The notes: a model not told the origin generated them from the letters alone. DNA of 64,000 bases from Anas platyrhynchos (GCF_047663525.1 NC_092613.1:2691501-2755500), one strand, 5' to 3'. Numbered from the stretch's first letter, positions 1 through 12,764 are shown. Numbers and translations are program-made.

Positions 1-247
1 CTCTGCTCCCAGGGTTCCTGTTTGTGGGAGAAGGATTGAGTTGAGGCTTCTGAGACCTGACTGACCCACAGGGAGGACACCTGAGACCATCCCTGCAGCC
101 CTGCTGCCTTGGGAGCATGACAGTGTGGTTGAAGATAGCTGGGATGGATGCAGAGGGACCAGGATAAAGGGGTCAAGGATGTTTTTACTCCTTTCTTCAA
201 GGTGGTGTTGCTAAGTTAAGCAGGCTATGAAACCTGACCCCTCAAGA

Positions 248-482
248 TCAGGGCTGGACATCAGGAAGAAGTTCTTCACCGAGAGGGTGGTTGCACACTG
301 GAACAGGCTCCCCAGTGAAGCAGTCACTGCACCAAGCCTGTCTGAATTTAAGAAGTGTTTGGACTGTGCACTTAGTCACATGGTCTAAACTTTTGGGTAG
401 ACCTGTGCGGTGCCAGGAGTTGGACTTGATGATCCTTATGGGTCCCTTCCAACTTGGGATATTCTATGATTCTATGATTCTA
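248..482 (+). repeat. CR1 LINE 3' fragment
   Basis: This is the 3' end of a CR1 non-LTR retrotransposon in plus orientation. It contains the characteristic GGCTGGACATCAGGAAGAAG stretch, then CACTGGAACAGGCTCCCCAG, and ends in the short octamer-like tail built from ATTCTATGATTCTATG. It is 5'-truncated, as nearly all CR1 copies are. It closely resembles the copy at 10.36-10.88 kb, so the two belong to the same or closely related subfamilies. Confidence 0.93.
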
Positions 483-3400
483 AGAAGCTTCAATCCCACA
501 GAAATAAGATTGCAGTTAAATTCTTGTCACCCAGTTCAGTCTGACAAGTCATCAGGCAGCCTGCTAGGGGATTACTTCTGATGTTTTAAGTCTACTAAAA
601 CACCTTTATTCCCTGGCTTCACTGGATATGTGCCATTCACACACTGGACATCACCCCAGAACTGTCTGCATCTCAGTGGAGGACATGGTGGCATATGTTG
701 TACTGATCCCCAACACAATCTTTGTTGCACGGCTTTCTCTTGTTTGACCTGAATTCTTCCCTGCTCTTCAAAGAGGCAGTGGAGGAAGAGTCCTGCAATG
801 AGCTCCCCAGGTAGAGAAACATAAGGCTGGCTATGCTGGAGCTGACAGCCAGGATCGGCCCCTGGCCTGGGCCTGGATCCAGCCACAGGAGCACTGTGGG
901 AGTTCTTATCTGGATGTCAGCTTTGCAGTCTGGGCCTGTGAAATTATCTTAGATGTGGTTCCTAGAGCAGAGGAAAAGGGCTAATGAACAGAGATATGTT
1001 AAAGAAGCAGGCAAAAGCTTTCTGTCCTTCATGGCTGAAGAAGAAATCCTGCAGCTGGTCAATCTGGATACAATTAGAGTTCATTTCTCCCTGTGTAATC
1101 AACCCATCTGTCTATCCCTGCGCATCAGCAGTGCACACCCCACTGCAGGCAGATGCTTCCCAGGCACTGTTGTTATCTGCATTTGCTGTGGATGCTCCAG
1201 GCAGCCCAAGGACAAGGCTCGCTCAACAACTTCACCTGTTCCCTCTGCCCCTCCAGGCTCAGCAGGAGCTCTGGGAATGCTGTGGACAACAAACCAACTG
1301 TGATCACTGCAAATGGGAGGATCAAGCACCGGCAAAGGCTCTCCAAGAGGATGGTGGGTGGGTGTCTTCTCCAAAGTGCTTTACATTTTCTGGAGTGATC
1401 TTTGTAATGTACTGATAGCTTCAGTTTTCCAGACACTGCCTACTCCTCTGAGCTCAACCTTACTGTAAGCAAGTAATGGTAGATTATGTTCAGGTGCCAC
1501 ACTGAGCTTGTGAAGTTGTGTTCATCACACGGGATCCTGAGTACTGGTTCAGGTGTCTGTGGTTCTGGTGTCCTGTATACTCAAACTGTATGAACTTGCA
1601 TTTACATTAGCTCTTGCTTGTGTCACATTTTGTCATCAGAGTGTCTTGAGGGATCAATCCACTGTACTAAGTGCTGTCCACACAGAAAATAAAGATGGTC
1701 CCAACCTGAAGCAGCTTACACAATCAGCTCAGATCTCTCCTGTGTATTAAGTGATACAGGCACCTAAACTTCTGCCACTTGCAGAGAGACAAAACATCTT
1801 TACCAGCCAGAAACAATTTGAAGTATGCATCACAGGATTAAACATTTATTTTGCTTTCAAGGGGCACTTGTTGCTTAACTTCTAAATCCAACTTATTGTC
1901 ATCCTCTATTATATTGTTCAGGATTGCGATTTGGGTCCTAAATCTTCTGATTTTTATTTGTTTTCCAATGCACTGATTTACCAATAAGGAATAATGGAAA
2001 AGCAAAAGAAAACAGCAGCACTTGTTTGCATAGGCTCTACATTGTTCTGTGTTGTGCTGCTACTCAAACAGAAGCAATAAATCCTACTCCCTGGATAAAG
2101 AGGGGGCTTGGGGTGGTGGCTGAGTAAAAACAAGGCCAGGGAAGATAAACAAACAGAAAAATACTGCTTCTAGGAAATAGCAATTGAGGATGGCCAATCA
2201 ACTGATGGGTCAAAGCCAACACAACACCATCAATTAGCAAAGGCATACTGATATTATTTCTCCAAGGCATTTTTGCCTCAATAAAGAGGAAAGAGATGGA
2301 TTTGTGTTACAGTATCTGTGGTCAAATTTGACTGCAATTAGGAATCTGTATAATTTCTGTGTTGGAAAAGGGGGGTTTTGTAAAGAACTCTGTAGAAAAT
2401 GTACATGGTTCCAGAAGGGCTCTGCCAAATGGGTGCTGAAGATCTGTATGTTGGTGTCATTGTCAGAATTGCTGGAGGTGGGAACATTTGCTAATACTGC
2501 TTATTTTAGAGGGCCAGCTCTCAGCAACAGTTCATTCCTGAAAATGCAGCTCTGAAAACTCAGCCCTCAAGTCTGTGTGTGACACTGTCTTGTGTTCTCT
2601 TTGCCAGATGGGGAGGAACACAGCTAAATCTACAGAGTTTCAGAGCATGCAGAATGATGTGGAAAGAACTTAATCTCAGATTGCAAATCTCAGATTAATT
2701 GCAAATCAAGCTTGACCTCTGTTCCTTGAGCAACCAAAACTGTCACAATTTCTTTTCCATCCAGCCCACACAGGATGACCTGGAGGGAGTCTCACTCATA
2801 ATGGGTAACTTTTGGCATCCTGATGAATTGCAGAGTCTAAATGGATTACTGTGTTCATATCTAAGGAAGGCAAACAACCTCCATCAGCACCAGTGGTTAC
2901 ATCTTCGTTAGGACCTTTCAGAACTAGATTACATCCTCTGTTGTGGGATTCAGCAAAATGGTCTTTGGATGAGCTCAGGACTGGCCAACATACCAAATAG
3001 TTTGGTTTGTGGGATTACTTGCAGCAGTTTGGCATGAGTCCCAGTGATGTGGAAAACAAACTCACCTCCCACCTTAGCAGGCAGAGGGTTCCCTACCACC
3101 ATCTGCCTTCTGGAAGAAAGGAGAAAACACCTTGGCTGTGTGCAGTCCTCCAGAGCAAGGTGGATATGGGGCACAAACAGAGTGCTGGGCACGTACCAGA
3201 AAGACTGGCAATGTTGTTGAAAACGCTATCTTTGACTTCTCTGCTTCCTTCGTCTAGAGCCCCAGAGCTGTGTTGGTGAAAAGAAAATCAACTGCATCTT
3301 CAGTTTTCATGGGAGTAAAAGGCAGGAATGATCTAGCATGGACTCTGGCCATTCAACACTTCAGATGTGTTGTGAGTAATGTGATGTGTGTATGAGTAAT

Positions 3401-4181
3401 GCAGATAAGTTCAGTGCTTTTCTTTGTCTGATTGGCAAGGTGTACTGGCTGATAATAACTAGGAGCCCATACATGTTAAAGCCGGTAGTGGAATTAGACC
3501 TTCATGAGATCTACTGCCTCAAGCAGTTCCATTGTTTGAAACACATTCAGTTGATTAGTACATTAACTGATTAAACTTCTCACCATCCCAGGTAGGGACT
3601 ACCTATCTCCCAAAGGAGGAAACAAAGGCAAAGTTTTTACACTAAGACTAGATGTAGTTCATCAATGCAGCTGTGTCAAGTCTGTTTTTGTTTTGTTTCA
3701 TTTTGTTTTGCTTTCTTCCCAAATGATTCTGTTGTTGCTGCTGCTTCCTTATGTATGTAGTCCCTTCAGACAAAAGAAAATGCTCAAGCCTGTTGGGGAA
3801 AGGTGCTACTGGACACACCTGTAGTGTCCACCACCCACGTTTATGCACATAAGGCAGTTTGGTTCACCTACATTCTAGCACCAACTAAGGAAAAAAGCTA
3901 ACACTGTTTCTCTCCATTCACAAGGAAAGTTCTTCTCATCATCAAATAATTAAAATCACTTTTCATCTTACTCACATTTTCATCCACCCTAAACTTCATG
4001 AACCTGAAGCCAAATGGCCAGTGGGGGGAGAAGAGAGCACGTGAAATATGATTTCTGGGGCTATATTTGTACAGGCACATAGGGATGTCAATAAACCAGA
4101 ACAATGAGACCTGAAGAGACTCCAGTAAATAGCCAGAGGGAAAGCTAAGATGCTGATCAAGTCCAAAGACTCAAACACTAA
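483..4181. other. intergenic, no gene recognised
   Basis: No exon with convincing coding content and splice sites was seen on either strand. The open frames here are short and unrelated to known families. The sequence is of ordinary composition, apart from a short T/G-rich run near 3690-3710. Confidence 0.6.
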
Positions 4182-4528
4182 CATAGAATCATAGAAATCA
4201 TAGAATCATTGAGGCTGGAAAAGACCTTCAAGATCATCTGGTACAACTATCACCCTACTACCAATGTCACCCACTAAACCATGCACCAGGTCCAACATTT
4301 CCTTGAACACCCCCACGGACAGTGATTCCTCCACCTCCCTGAGCAACCCATTCCAATGCCTGACTACTCCTTCTGAGAAGAAATGTCTCCTAAATTCCAA
4401 CCTGAACCTCCCCTGGTGCAACCTGAGACCATTCCTTCTAGTCTTATCGCTAGCTACATCTGAGGTCAACCCCCAGCTCCCCACAACTTCCTTTCAGGTA
4501 GTTACAGAGAGCAATAAGGCCTCCCATA
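4182..4528 (-). repeat. CR1 LINE 3' fragment, inverted
   Basis: It starts with ATAGAATCATAGAAATCATA and continues through TTGAGGCTGGAAAAGACC to the block around CCTTCTGAGAAGAAATGTCT, which is CR1 read from its 3' end. A small internal deletion lies near 4455-4490, after which CR1 sequence resumes (AGGTAGTTACAGAGAGC). The 153-codon open frame across it is a by-product of the repeat. Confidence 0.92.
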
Positions 4529-5559
4529 ATGACAAGCAGGTGATTTCCACGTCTTTACAACATGGTAGTGAAAAAAAGGAAAAAGGAAAAACAAAACAAA
4601 ACAACAACAAAACAAAGCTAAAGCACAAAGATAAAGTTCTTTGGATGGCAGTATCACAGATCCTGTCTCAAAAGCCCCAGTTGCAAACAGAAATTGGCAG
4701 TCTTTTTCTCCCTACCCAGGTCTGATCCAAAGATAGACAGCATTCTTTGCTCTATCTACCATCCAATGACCCCTCCTGGGCAGCAAGTAAACATGCACTG
4801 AAGAATGAGCACCAACTCCTGCATTCAGTGATCATTTTCCTGAGGAATAGAGTCTCCTGGGTCCTGAGTATGGTCCCATATGACTTACCAGTGATGTGTT
4901 CCTGGTTTTTGACCAGTTTTTGCCCAGGTAGTAAACCTTTAATAACACTGAAAGATTGAACAGCAATGTCAAACATTTTAATAGCATTCACTGCCCCCCT
5001 CTCCTAATTGAAAACAACTTCCCAGCTCTCTCAGTAGCTCACGTCCACAAAACCTATGCATTCATGATCTCCTTCCCTTGCTTACATGGTCAGATTGCCC
5101 TCCTCTCTCCCCATGCTAATAAGCCTCCAAAGACCAAGTAAGCACACCCTCTTGTTTACTCTTAATTTCTTATTCCCATCTCTCACTCCTTGTACACCCA
5201 TTTGACTAAGTTATATTGAATAAGCAACAAATGCTGAAGAATTATGCATAGTTTTTTGGAGGCTATATGTGTCTTCAATAATCCAAGCCCCAGAGCATGT
5301 CTATAATCCATTCTCTCCAGCTCTGGACCACCAGGAGAGTGCTGCATAGCAGATCTAGCCTTGTTATTGGGAAAGGAGCACATCACATTATTTACACTAT
5401 TTACTGTCCAGGGAAATTCAGGAGCTTGACATTACTGAGTTGGTTTCCGTTCTCCTGCCCTGTTCCCTTTGGAAGCTTATCAGAGAACAAACCCCTCAGT
5501 ACTGGCTATGGTGGGACTGGAGCCTGCTGGAAAGGAGGTGCCCACAAGGCCTAGGAACA
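4529..5559. other. intergenic, nothing recognised
   Basis: A short A-rich tract (4565-4620) is the only clear feature. No coding exon, RNA gene or repeat family was recognised. Confidence 0.55.
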
Positions 5560-6004
5560 TTGCGTAAATCCTTTCAGAACAGGCAATTTGACCTCAAGTG
5601 CTTTGGGTGAGCTCAAAGTCCCAACCCACGTCTCTTCCCGCCACGTCGATCTGGCTACAGGGCTGGACAGGGCCGCTCAGTTTGCAGCAGGAGGCAGGCA
5701 GGACGCAACCAGGCATCCCTGCCAAGTGTTGCAGTTCCTGTTAAATCCACTCCCTCCCTTTTCCCTCCCTCTACCCTCCCCATCCTTCCCGGCCTGCATC
5801 TCCCCTCCCTTCCCTTCTCCCTCCCATTCCCAGCAAACAAAATGGCTGCTGCAGGGCCATTTTGTTTTCTGCCTGAAAGAGGGAAGCAAGAACGCTGGGA
5901 CTTGGCTTTTTTTTTTTGGAGACTGCAGCCATGTTAGAACCCAACTCTCCCTTCTCGACGTGGCACCGGCTGTAGCGGGGAAAAAAAAGGACCTTCTGGA
6001 ATGA
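5560..6004. promoter_or_regulatory. CpG-enriched block, candidate promoter of the let-7 primary transcript
   Basis: CpG dinucleotides are clearly commoner here than in the flanks (for example in CCCGCCACGTCGATC and TCTCGACGTGGCACCGG), within a C/T-rich stretch. The block holds a perfect inverted pair of ACAAAATGGC at 5837-5846 and 5856-5865, and a further GCCATG near 5930. AAnATGGC is the core recognised by the zinc-finger protein YY1. It lies about 6.6 kb upstream of the let-7 hairpins on the same strand, with no other gene in between, so it could be the start of their host transcript. That link is inference: no transcript can be seen in DNA. Confidence 0.3.
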
Positions 6005-8230
6005 GACCAAAGTCAGAGACAGAGAGTGGGTAGTTTTGGCATATGTTGAACACTGAAAATGCCTGGAATTGCCAAACTGAGCTTTTGTATTAGCAGAGTA
6101 AGGCTACTCGGTGCATGCAGAATCGTGGGGCTGCACGGTATAGCTGGATGGAAAGGTTTGTTCACTATATTCAATAAAACAGCCCTCCTTTCTTGTGTAT
6201 TTATAAAGTACCAGTGAGCACTGTTGTCTAATTTGTTTTTGGACGGGCAGATGTTTTTACACATCGGCTTGGTATGATTAGAGCCAGTCATTGCCGGACA
6301 GTAGCATTTTAACCTGTTGTGTGTCCTCTTGTTTTTGGTGAATACAGGTTTTGACCTATCCACTGATCTGGCAGTGCCTGAATTTAGCTAATGGGATCTG
6401 GAGGATTTTTTTAGGTATTTTTGTTTTGTTTACTGCCTTAAAAGCTTTCATCTTGGGAATAAAAATATTAATTTAAATATTAAAATAAATAGATGTTCCT
6501 GGCTTTGTAAGCAATTGCTTTTCTTGCCTGGATGGTTCAGTGCTGATAACAAGCTGTTTACTGCACCACTGTCTGCACGCATTAAGGTGTGGTACACATC
6601 AGATACACTATGAACAGTAATGTGCCTTGAAATTTTAAGGGAACTTGGTGGCATTACCATACGATGTTGCACAGACACATGGCAAAAATACCTGAACATG
6701 TGCCAAAGAAAAGTTTTTTTTGTTTGTTTTTTTTTACTTTAAGTGATTCTGCATTACCCTTAGTAGCTAGGATATCTTCTCAGTAGTCATGACTCTTTGT
6801 TCCCGGACACTTGGAGGAACAGCTTTCTGTCTGGTGGCATAGGGGGATTGGGCTTTGATAACGTGTCAGTGGGGTGATAGTCTCACCTTTCCTGGAGGGA
6901 CTGCTGAGGCATCTGGAGAAATGCAGAGAGAAGCTGGGAAGGAGAACAGAAAGTTGGGAATTGCTGTTCTTAGAAAAGGTATTTGTCTCCATATCTGCTT
7001 GGCTTTTTTACAAAAGGACAGTGCAGGCAGTTGCACTGGAAACAGTGGTCTCAGAGCTGGTGCTGCATGTGTGGACACTGGGCAGGTGGTTTGTGTAGCA
7101 AATGAAATATTTTGGTCAAAATATATGTTACAGGTGGACATTACCTGTGTACCTTTTGTGAGCAGTTTTTGAAGTGAAAATCATGAAGGAAAGCAGTATG
7201 GATGGAAGAGTTTACAGAGTATTACAAGAAAGGATCTTTCTTTAGATTTTGGGGTTTTCCTAAAGACTTGAATATAAAGCAGTTAAAAAATAAACATTTT
7301 TTTCTCTTATATCTGTTGATTTTAATTATTTTTAAGAAATCATGAAACATCAATAACATTTGTTTTTAATTTTATGACAAAAATGTGTATTTTTTTTTTT
7401 TCTTTCAGGAAAGTATTAATTATAGGCTAATTATAGGCTAAAACATATTTAAGTTTAGAAAAAGTATTACCTTTGTGGCCAACTCTAATAATGGATTTAT
7501 GAAGGGTTAATAAAACATAAATAATATAACAAGCGTGTTACAGATGCATATATTGTAGATAACAATACTGGATTGATTAATGATGATCCAGAAATTTAGA
7601 AGCATCTGATAGGCATTGAGACAAGCCCTAGCACGAGTAGGTATTCAATAACTGTTAATTGTTTAATAATTCTTTATAAATAAGTGCTGCAACATTGATA
7701 TGAAATGCTATCTACACCATTAAAACAGCACGGACAAAAAGCATTATTGAAACATGGGGTTGCTGAAAGAAAGTATTTTAAATATTTTTGCTTCCATTTC
7801 CCTTTTCCACTGTGCTTATTTATAGCACCTTTGATTAATTCTTCTGCAGAGTGGTGTTTTACAGTCAACTCCAGGGACAGGTGTATGAGCAGCTGGATTG
7901 TCTTGCTTTTCTGATAGGTCCACCTGGTTTGTGTGACATTAAAATAAACTTGTCAGTATGACTAGTTTGGCAATTGTATTTTTTGCCTTCTGGTGGTACT
8001 GAGCGCTTCAAGAGATTTTTCTGGACCATTGCTGCTTTTCCTATTCCTTGCTGCTGGCAGTGTGGGTGTATGCTCCAGGGCAGTGTTTCCATCCAGCCTA
8101 CAGCAAATCCAAATACATTTACAGCAATACTGTGTCTAAAGGAAGCAAACAAGGTGAAAGAACTGGGGCAGGCACACAGCATTGCTGCATTCCAGCAACA
8201 TTAGGGAGCTAGTGAAAACTTTCCCTACCT

Positions 8231-8233
<3 letters not shown>

Positions 8234-8263
<30 letters not shown>
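8234..8263. repeat. poly(T) tract, 30 bases
   Basis: An uninterrupted run of about 30 T. It could be a retroposon tail on the minus strand, but no element body was recognised next to it. Confidence 0.9.
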
Positions 8264-8266
<3 letters not shown>

Positions 8267-8363
8267 TTTTGTCCACTTGCTTTTCATTTTCCCACCCTGG
8301 CAAGGTGGCAAGGCAAGGACATGAAGTTACTAGAGGCTTCCCCACTGGCAAAGCTAAGGAAAG

Positions 8364-8388
8364 AAAATGGCTGACACTCAGCCATTTT
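8364..8388. repeat. perfect 11-bp inverted repeat, paired AAAATGGC motifs
   Basis: The arms AAAATGGCTGA and TCAGCCATTTT are separated by three bases (CAC). Each arm carries the YY1-type core AAnATGGC, facing each other. A second inverted pair of the same core, with a nine-base spacer, lies at 5837-5865. Confidence 0.85.
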
Positions 8389-8824
8389 GTGTCAGTGCAG
8401 GCAGCTGGCTTAATGTAGGTTTTGTGTTCATCAGGGCTGGTTCTGCCCTAGTTCAGCTGTGACTCCAAGAGGCTGAAAAGGGTTTCAGAGATTCAGGGCC
8501 ATGATTTCCCACTAGGAAGTCCTGCCTGTCCCCGGCACATTTTGGCACCAAAGCGCTAGACTGCATCTATACAAAGGCTGAAAGCAGTGTGTGCTTTTCA
8601 AGGAGTGACTTTGTTCTGTCATGGTTTCCTCCTCCTTCCTCCATTTCATTCAGTTCTCCTTAATAAGCCAGATCAGCACCTCAAAGCTTCAGAGCTGTTC
8701 CAGCTACTTCCTGAGGCTCTGAGTTGTCTCCTGGGGGTCTGATCAGCTAGTTCATTATGAGACCAGGTGTTTTAGGTCACCTCTCTCTCCCATAAATTAG
8801 TAGGAAAGCTGGACAGGAGATGTC

Positions 8825-8850
8825 TTTTTTTTTTTTTTTTTTTTTTTTTT
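8825..8850. repeat. poly(T) tract, 26 bases
   Basis: A simple T run with no recognisable element attached. Confidence 0.9.
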
Positions 8851-9021
8851 CCAGCATAAAGGATCTTGCTGTGAAGAAATATATTAATCCTTTACCTGCC
8901 AATCAATTTCTCCTCAATCTTCCAAAAACATCTAGACAGCAAGACCATGCTGTGGCATACTCTGAGCATGGAGATGGCCTTGCAATCTTTCTCAGAAGCT
9001 GACTAGCTGACTAGCTTTGTC

Positions 9022-9023
9022 AA

Positions 9024-9061
<38 letters not shown>

Positions 9062-9063
9062 AA
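9022..9063. repeat. A-rich tract
   Basis: About 42 bases of A interrupted by single G residues at regular-looking intervals. It may be the tail of an old retroposon on the plus strand, but no body was recognised upstream. Confidence 0.85.
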
Positions 9064-9392
9064 GGCTAATTTTTAAGAACTCATGTGGATCTGGAAGGGG
9101 AAAACAGTGGTACCACTTCCTTAAACTTTTAGCACAGAAAATGGTATTTTTCAAAGTGGCCCAGCTCTTCACAGTGAAGTATCTAAAAATCTTCAGAAAC
9201 TCTGGGCTTAAATAACTAAGAACTTAGTTAGTGGCTTAGGGTTATGGGCTCCTGACTCTTACAGACCCTTTTGGCTATTTTATGCAGAATTTTACATAGC
9301 TGCATCACATTTAGGCTCTTGTACATCTAATGCCTTAGCAGCAGTGTGCTGGAAGGGAAGTCTTCATGTCTGGAAACAAGGGCAGACCTTGG

Positions 9393-9413
9393 CTTATGGC
9401 TGTATGCCATAAG
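9393..9413. repeat. short perfect hairpin with a nearby direct copy
   Basis: CTTATGGC and GCCATAAG form 8-bp arms around TGTAT. The first 14 bases, CTTATGGCTGTATG, recur at about 9424-9437, just before an alternating ATGCATAT stretch. Confidence 0.7.
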
Positions 9414-10354
9414 AACTATAGCTCTTATGGCTGTATGCATATATGCATATATTGATATGCCTCTTTGTGAAATCCCGGCAGGTTTCACAAAGCTTGTGAG
9501 CATTCATTTCTATTCTACTGAGCTTTTATCCAATATGTGTGTGGTATTCTCTCTCCCAGGATGTGTGATTCTCCTGCAAATATTAGAATGGAGCACGACT
9601 TTTTCTGTCTCTGTGAAACACTGTTGGTAGAGGTGGATATCAACTGATCCTTTGGCAGTGTGACCAGAGACAAGAGCAGGACTTGACAATGATGGTTCCA
9701 GTATCAGCTTTCATATGGACTCACTGTGTGATCTTTGGCAAATTTGGTCACCTCTCTGTTTCTTCTTTCCCCACCTTGACTTCATGATTTAAACCATAAG
9801 TAATCCAGGAGAGGGGCTAGCTAGCCTTACAATTTCTATAGCAGCTTGAACAATCAAGTGTGACAGTGATACAAAGACTAGGATAGTCATACTGATCCTT
9901 ACTGAGGATAGCACTTCTAAATCTTCCTTCCTGTTTGACTGCTTTCTTCATGAGCCCTGGCAAGATCAGGATTGTAGTGTCAGCTGCTCAGTATTCCCAA
10001 AACCTGTACTCGTTAAGACAAGTATCATGATTAAATCTCCTGTTTTCAGGATTGCTTGTAAAAGTCAGAAGGGATTTTTTGATTATTTTTTTTTCCTCTC
10101 AATGTATAATTAGATCTATGTAAACTAGGAGTTACTTAATGTAATTTCCTATCCACAGTTTGATATTGGCCCGAGCTCCTATTCTCTGCAATGGTACCAA
10201 AAGTGACCTAAGTGACCTTTTAAATGCATGGCCCATACAACATGTTTATATGTTTAAATAATACAAAACACCAGAATGGGAATCAAGAAATGATTGTTTC
10301 TCTAATTCTCTTGTTAAGGGCCTCATGGGAGAAGGTGAGCATCCTTTCACCTCT

Positions 10355-10878
10355 AGTACTGTGTGCAGTTCTAGGCACCACAGTACAAAAAGGACATTAA
10401 ACTGTTGGAGAATGTCCAGAGGAGCGCAACAAAGATGGTGAAGGGCCTAAAGGGGAACACATATGAGGAGCAGCTGAGATCACTGGGTCTGTTCAACCTG
10501 GAAAAGAGGAGACTGAGGGAATACCTCATCACATTCTACAACTTCCTTGTGAGGGGGAGTGGAGAGGCAGGTGACCAATTCTCCATAATCACCAGTGATA
10601 GGACCCGCAGGAATAGTGTTAAGCTGAGAGGAAGTTTAGGCTGGACATCAGGAAGAGGTTCTTCACCGAGAGGGTGGTTGCACACTGGAACAGGCTCCTC
10701 AGTGAAGCAGTCACTGAACCAAGCCTATCTGAATTTAAGAAGCGTTTGGACTGTGCACTTAGTCACATGGTCTAAACTTCTGAGTAGACCTGTGCAGTGC
10801 CAGGAGTTGGACTTGATGATCCTTATGGGTCCCTTCCAACTTAGAATATTCTATGATTCTATGATTCTATGGTTCTTT
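10355..10878 (+). repeat. CR1 LINE 3' fragment
   Basis: A longer CR1 copy in plus orientation. It begins near TGTGCAGTTCTAGGCACC, runs through the ORF2 end and 3'UTR (GAGGAGCAGCTGAGATCACT, then AGGAAGAGGTTCTTCACC), and ends in the ATTCTATGATTCTATG tail. A 163-codon open frame across it is repeat-derived and not a host gene. Confidence 0.94.
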
Positions 10879-12550
10879 GCAATAGGCGTCACCTGATGCA
10901 ATCATCTGGGGCCATTCACCTTCTCAGTACTCAACCACTGCAACAACTTATGGCTTTCTTGCCACCAAAATCCCTCTGGTTGCTGTCTGTGGCACTAGCT
11001 TAATCTTTGAGAAGCTGAAACTCTTTAGAATAGAAAATCTCAATTTGGAAGGTACTCACAAGGATCAAGTCCAACTGCTAAACTTCTGACTTTAATCTAA
11101 ACTAATACCCCTGTTCCTGATTGTAACTGCTATGAAGCTCAGACTGGTGTTCCATGCACTAAAGAGGCTTATTTAACCTTGGTGCATTGCTTTCTATGCC
11201 AATAAAACTGGAAGAATATTTCCCATCAGAAGGCTATTTGGGATTCAAAGTACTTCACACCGTGGATGGGCTGGGTACTTAAATGCTGTCTGAATCAGTC
11301 CTGCAACACTGGTTTTCTGACATTATTTATATCTAATCATACTAGGAGAGGCCTGGCAAGGCTGAATTTGTCAAAAGAAGTTAAAGGAATTACCTGGAAT
11401 GTGTTGACTGCTAGTGAGAATGACTTCTGGACATCTCTGCAAAGGAACAGGGGCACTTTACAAGCATCACTGCAGAAATATCCTTGTACCTACTCATCCT
11501 AAACTCTCACCTTAAGAATTCCATCTAAAACAGACCTTTCAGAATCTCACTCATTTGGGCTATTGCCTGTTAGCTGTGAAAGCATGAACACAGCCTTTGT
11601 CCTTTTGAAAACCCCTGCCTTAGCCCCAGCATATCCCACAACAGCAGTTAGCAGATATTCAGAGAGGCTGGGACCCCTCTTGCTTCAAGGTGTCGAGTTC
11701 CAATGGGAAGTCCTCCTTTGGGTCTCTGCTGTGCTGCACATGCGACTCCTTTATTGTGCTACTAGTGGCTTCCTTTTTGTTATATCATTCTTTAATATTT
11801 TAGGGGAACTCTTTCTCATTTCAAGAGGAACCTAAAATGATTCTTTTAAATGGCCATCTTAATACCTTGCATCTGTGTTTAGGTGTACAAAGAACGAAAA
11901 ATTCTCAGAAGGTGAGACAAGGGCTTGGGGAGAAGCCAGTCTGTCTCAGATCCATGCTAATATTGCCTGGCTGTTATATAGCATTAAAGGGACACCAAGC
12001 CTGCATGTTGTACTTGTTTGTTTAGGAAATGAGATCTGCCTTAATGTACTCAATACCATTACATTTGCAGCCTAAAAGCTTCCTTGTACTCACTTATTTA
12101 TGATCTGTTCAGTTCCCTGGAATGCATAGAAGCTAAATTGATGGATTATTTTATATGGTCTGTCAGGTTTGTTCTAGATATGCTTTGTGTTCAAGAGGTG
12201 AGGTCAGCCTGCCTGTATATTATTTGGCATTACTGCCGTTTCAGGAGGCTTTACTAACTGTGTGCATGGCCCTGGGTTCAAAGGGCAGGGCTGCTGCTTC
12301 CGTAAGGGCTTGGGTGCATAAAATTTGCAGCCAGTGTGATTGCCAAGGATAAACTGTAGTCAAAGTGGACAGAAAGAGGTTTAAAGGAGGAAAGAGTGCT
12401 ACAGGGCAAAGTTGGGTATGAGACTCAGTTCCCCTAACATCATAAAGTCTGATGAATTTTCATGCATTTCTCTTTACAGGAGCCACAGAGCAGCCAATTC
12501 CTGGATAAGGGTCATCTCATTGCCTTAGACCACCATGGTCCCAAGCTGTC
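10879..12550. other. intergenic, upstream of the let-7 pair
   Basis: No coding exon was recognised. If the let-7 pair has a spliced host transcript, part of it should lie here, but no exon can be called from sequence. Confidence 0.5.
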
Positions 12551-12637
12551 CTTGAGGCTGAGGTAGTAGATTGAATAGTTGTGGAGTCCTATCCTCCCTT
12601 TGAGCTAACTATACAATCTACTGTCTTTCCTAAGGAG
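12551..12637 (+). ncRNA. LET7K: let-7k microRNA hairpin
   Basis: The 5' arm carries a 22-nt let-7 family mature sequence at 12559-12580. It has the seed TGAGGTAG and the let-7k-specific body (AGATTGAATAGTT) known from chicken. The 3' arm, CTATACAATCTACTGTCTTTC at about 12609-12629, pairs with it across a loop of about 28 bases, which is the usual let-7 precursor shape. The mature RNA, loaded on Argonaute, represses mRNAs that control developmental timing and proliferation; LIN28 blocks let-7 processing by binding the loop. It is paired with let-7j 214 bases downstream, and the two are probably cut from one primary transcript. Confidence 0.95.
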
Positions 12638-12764
12638 ACAGTCAGGTCTTCAGTTCTCATCATCTACTTCAACACCAAGCGTGGAGACGGATGGTCCAAG
12701 TAATCCTGTTCTTACAGAAAGCCAGTAATGTGGCTGTGAATCACACAAGACCTCTGTACTGCTC

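Larger units (their letters stand above)
6005..10354. other. intergenic, low-complexity tracts only
   Basis: No gene was recognised. The stretch includes an AT-rich section (about 7250-7960), homopolymer tracts at 8234-8263, 8825-8850 and 9022-9063, a palindrome at 8364-8388 and a short hairpin at 9393-9413. It could be intronic to a let-7 host transcript, but nothing in the sequence proves this. Confidence 0.5.

Noticed and set aside
4264-4725. 153-codon plus-strand frame
   Set aside because: It runs antisense through a CR1 fragment and into an A-rich tract.
10405-10896. 163-codon plus-strand frame
   Set aside because: It lies wholly in a CR1 fragment and reads old LINE sequence, not a host gene.
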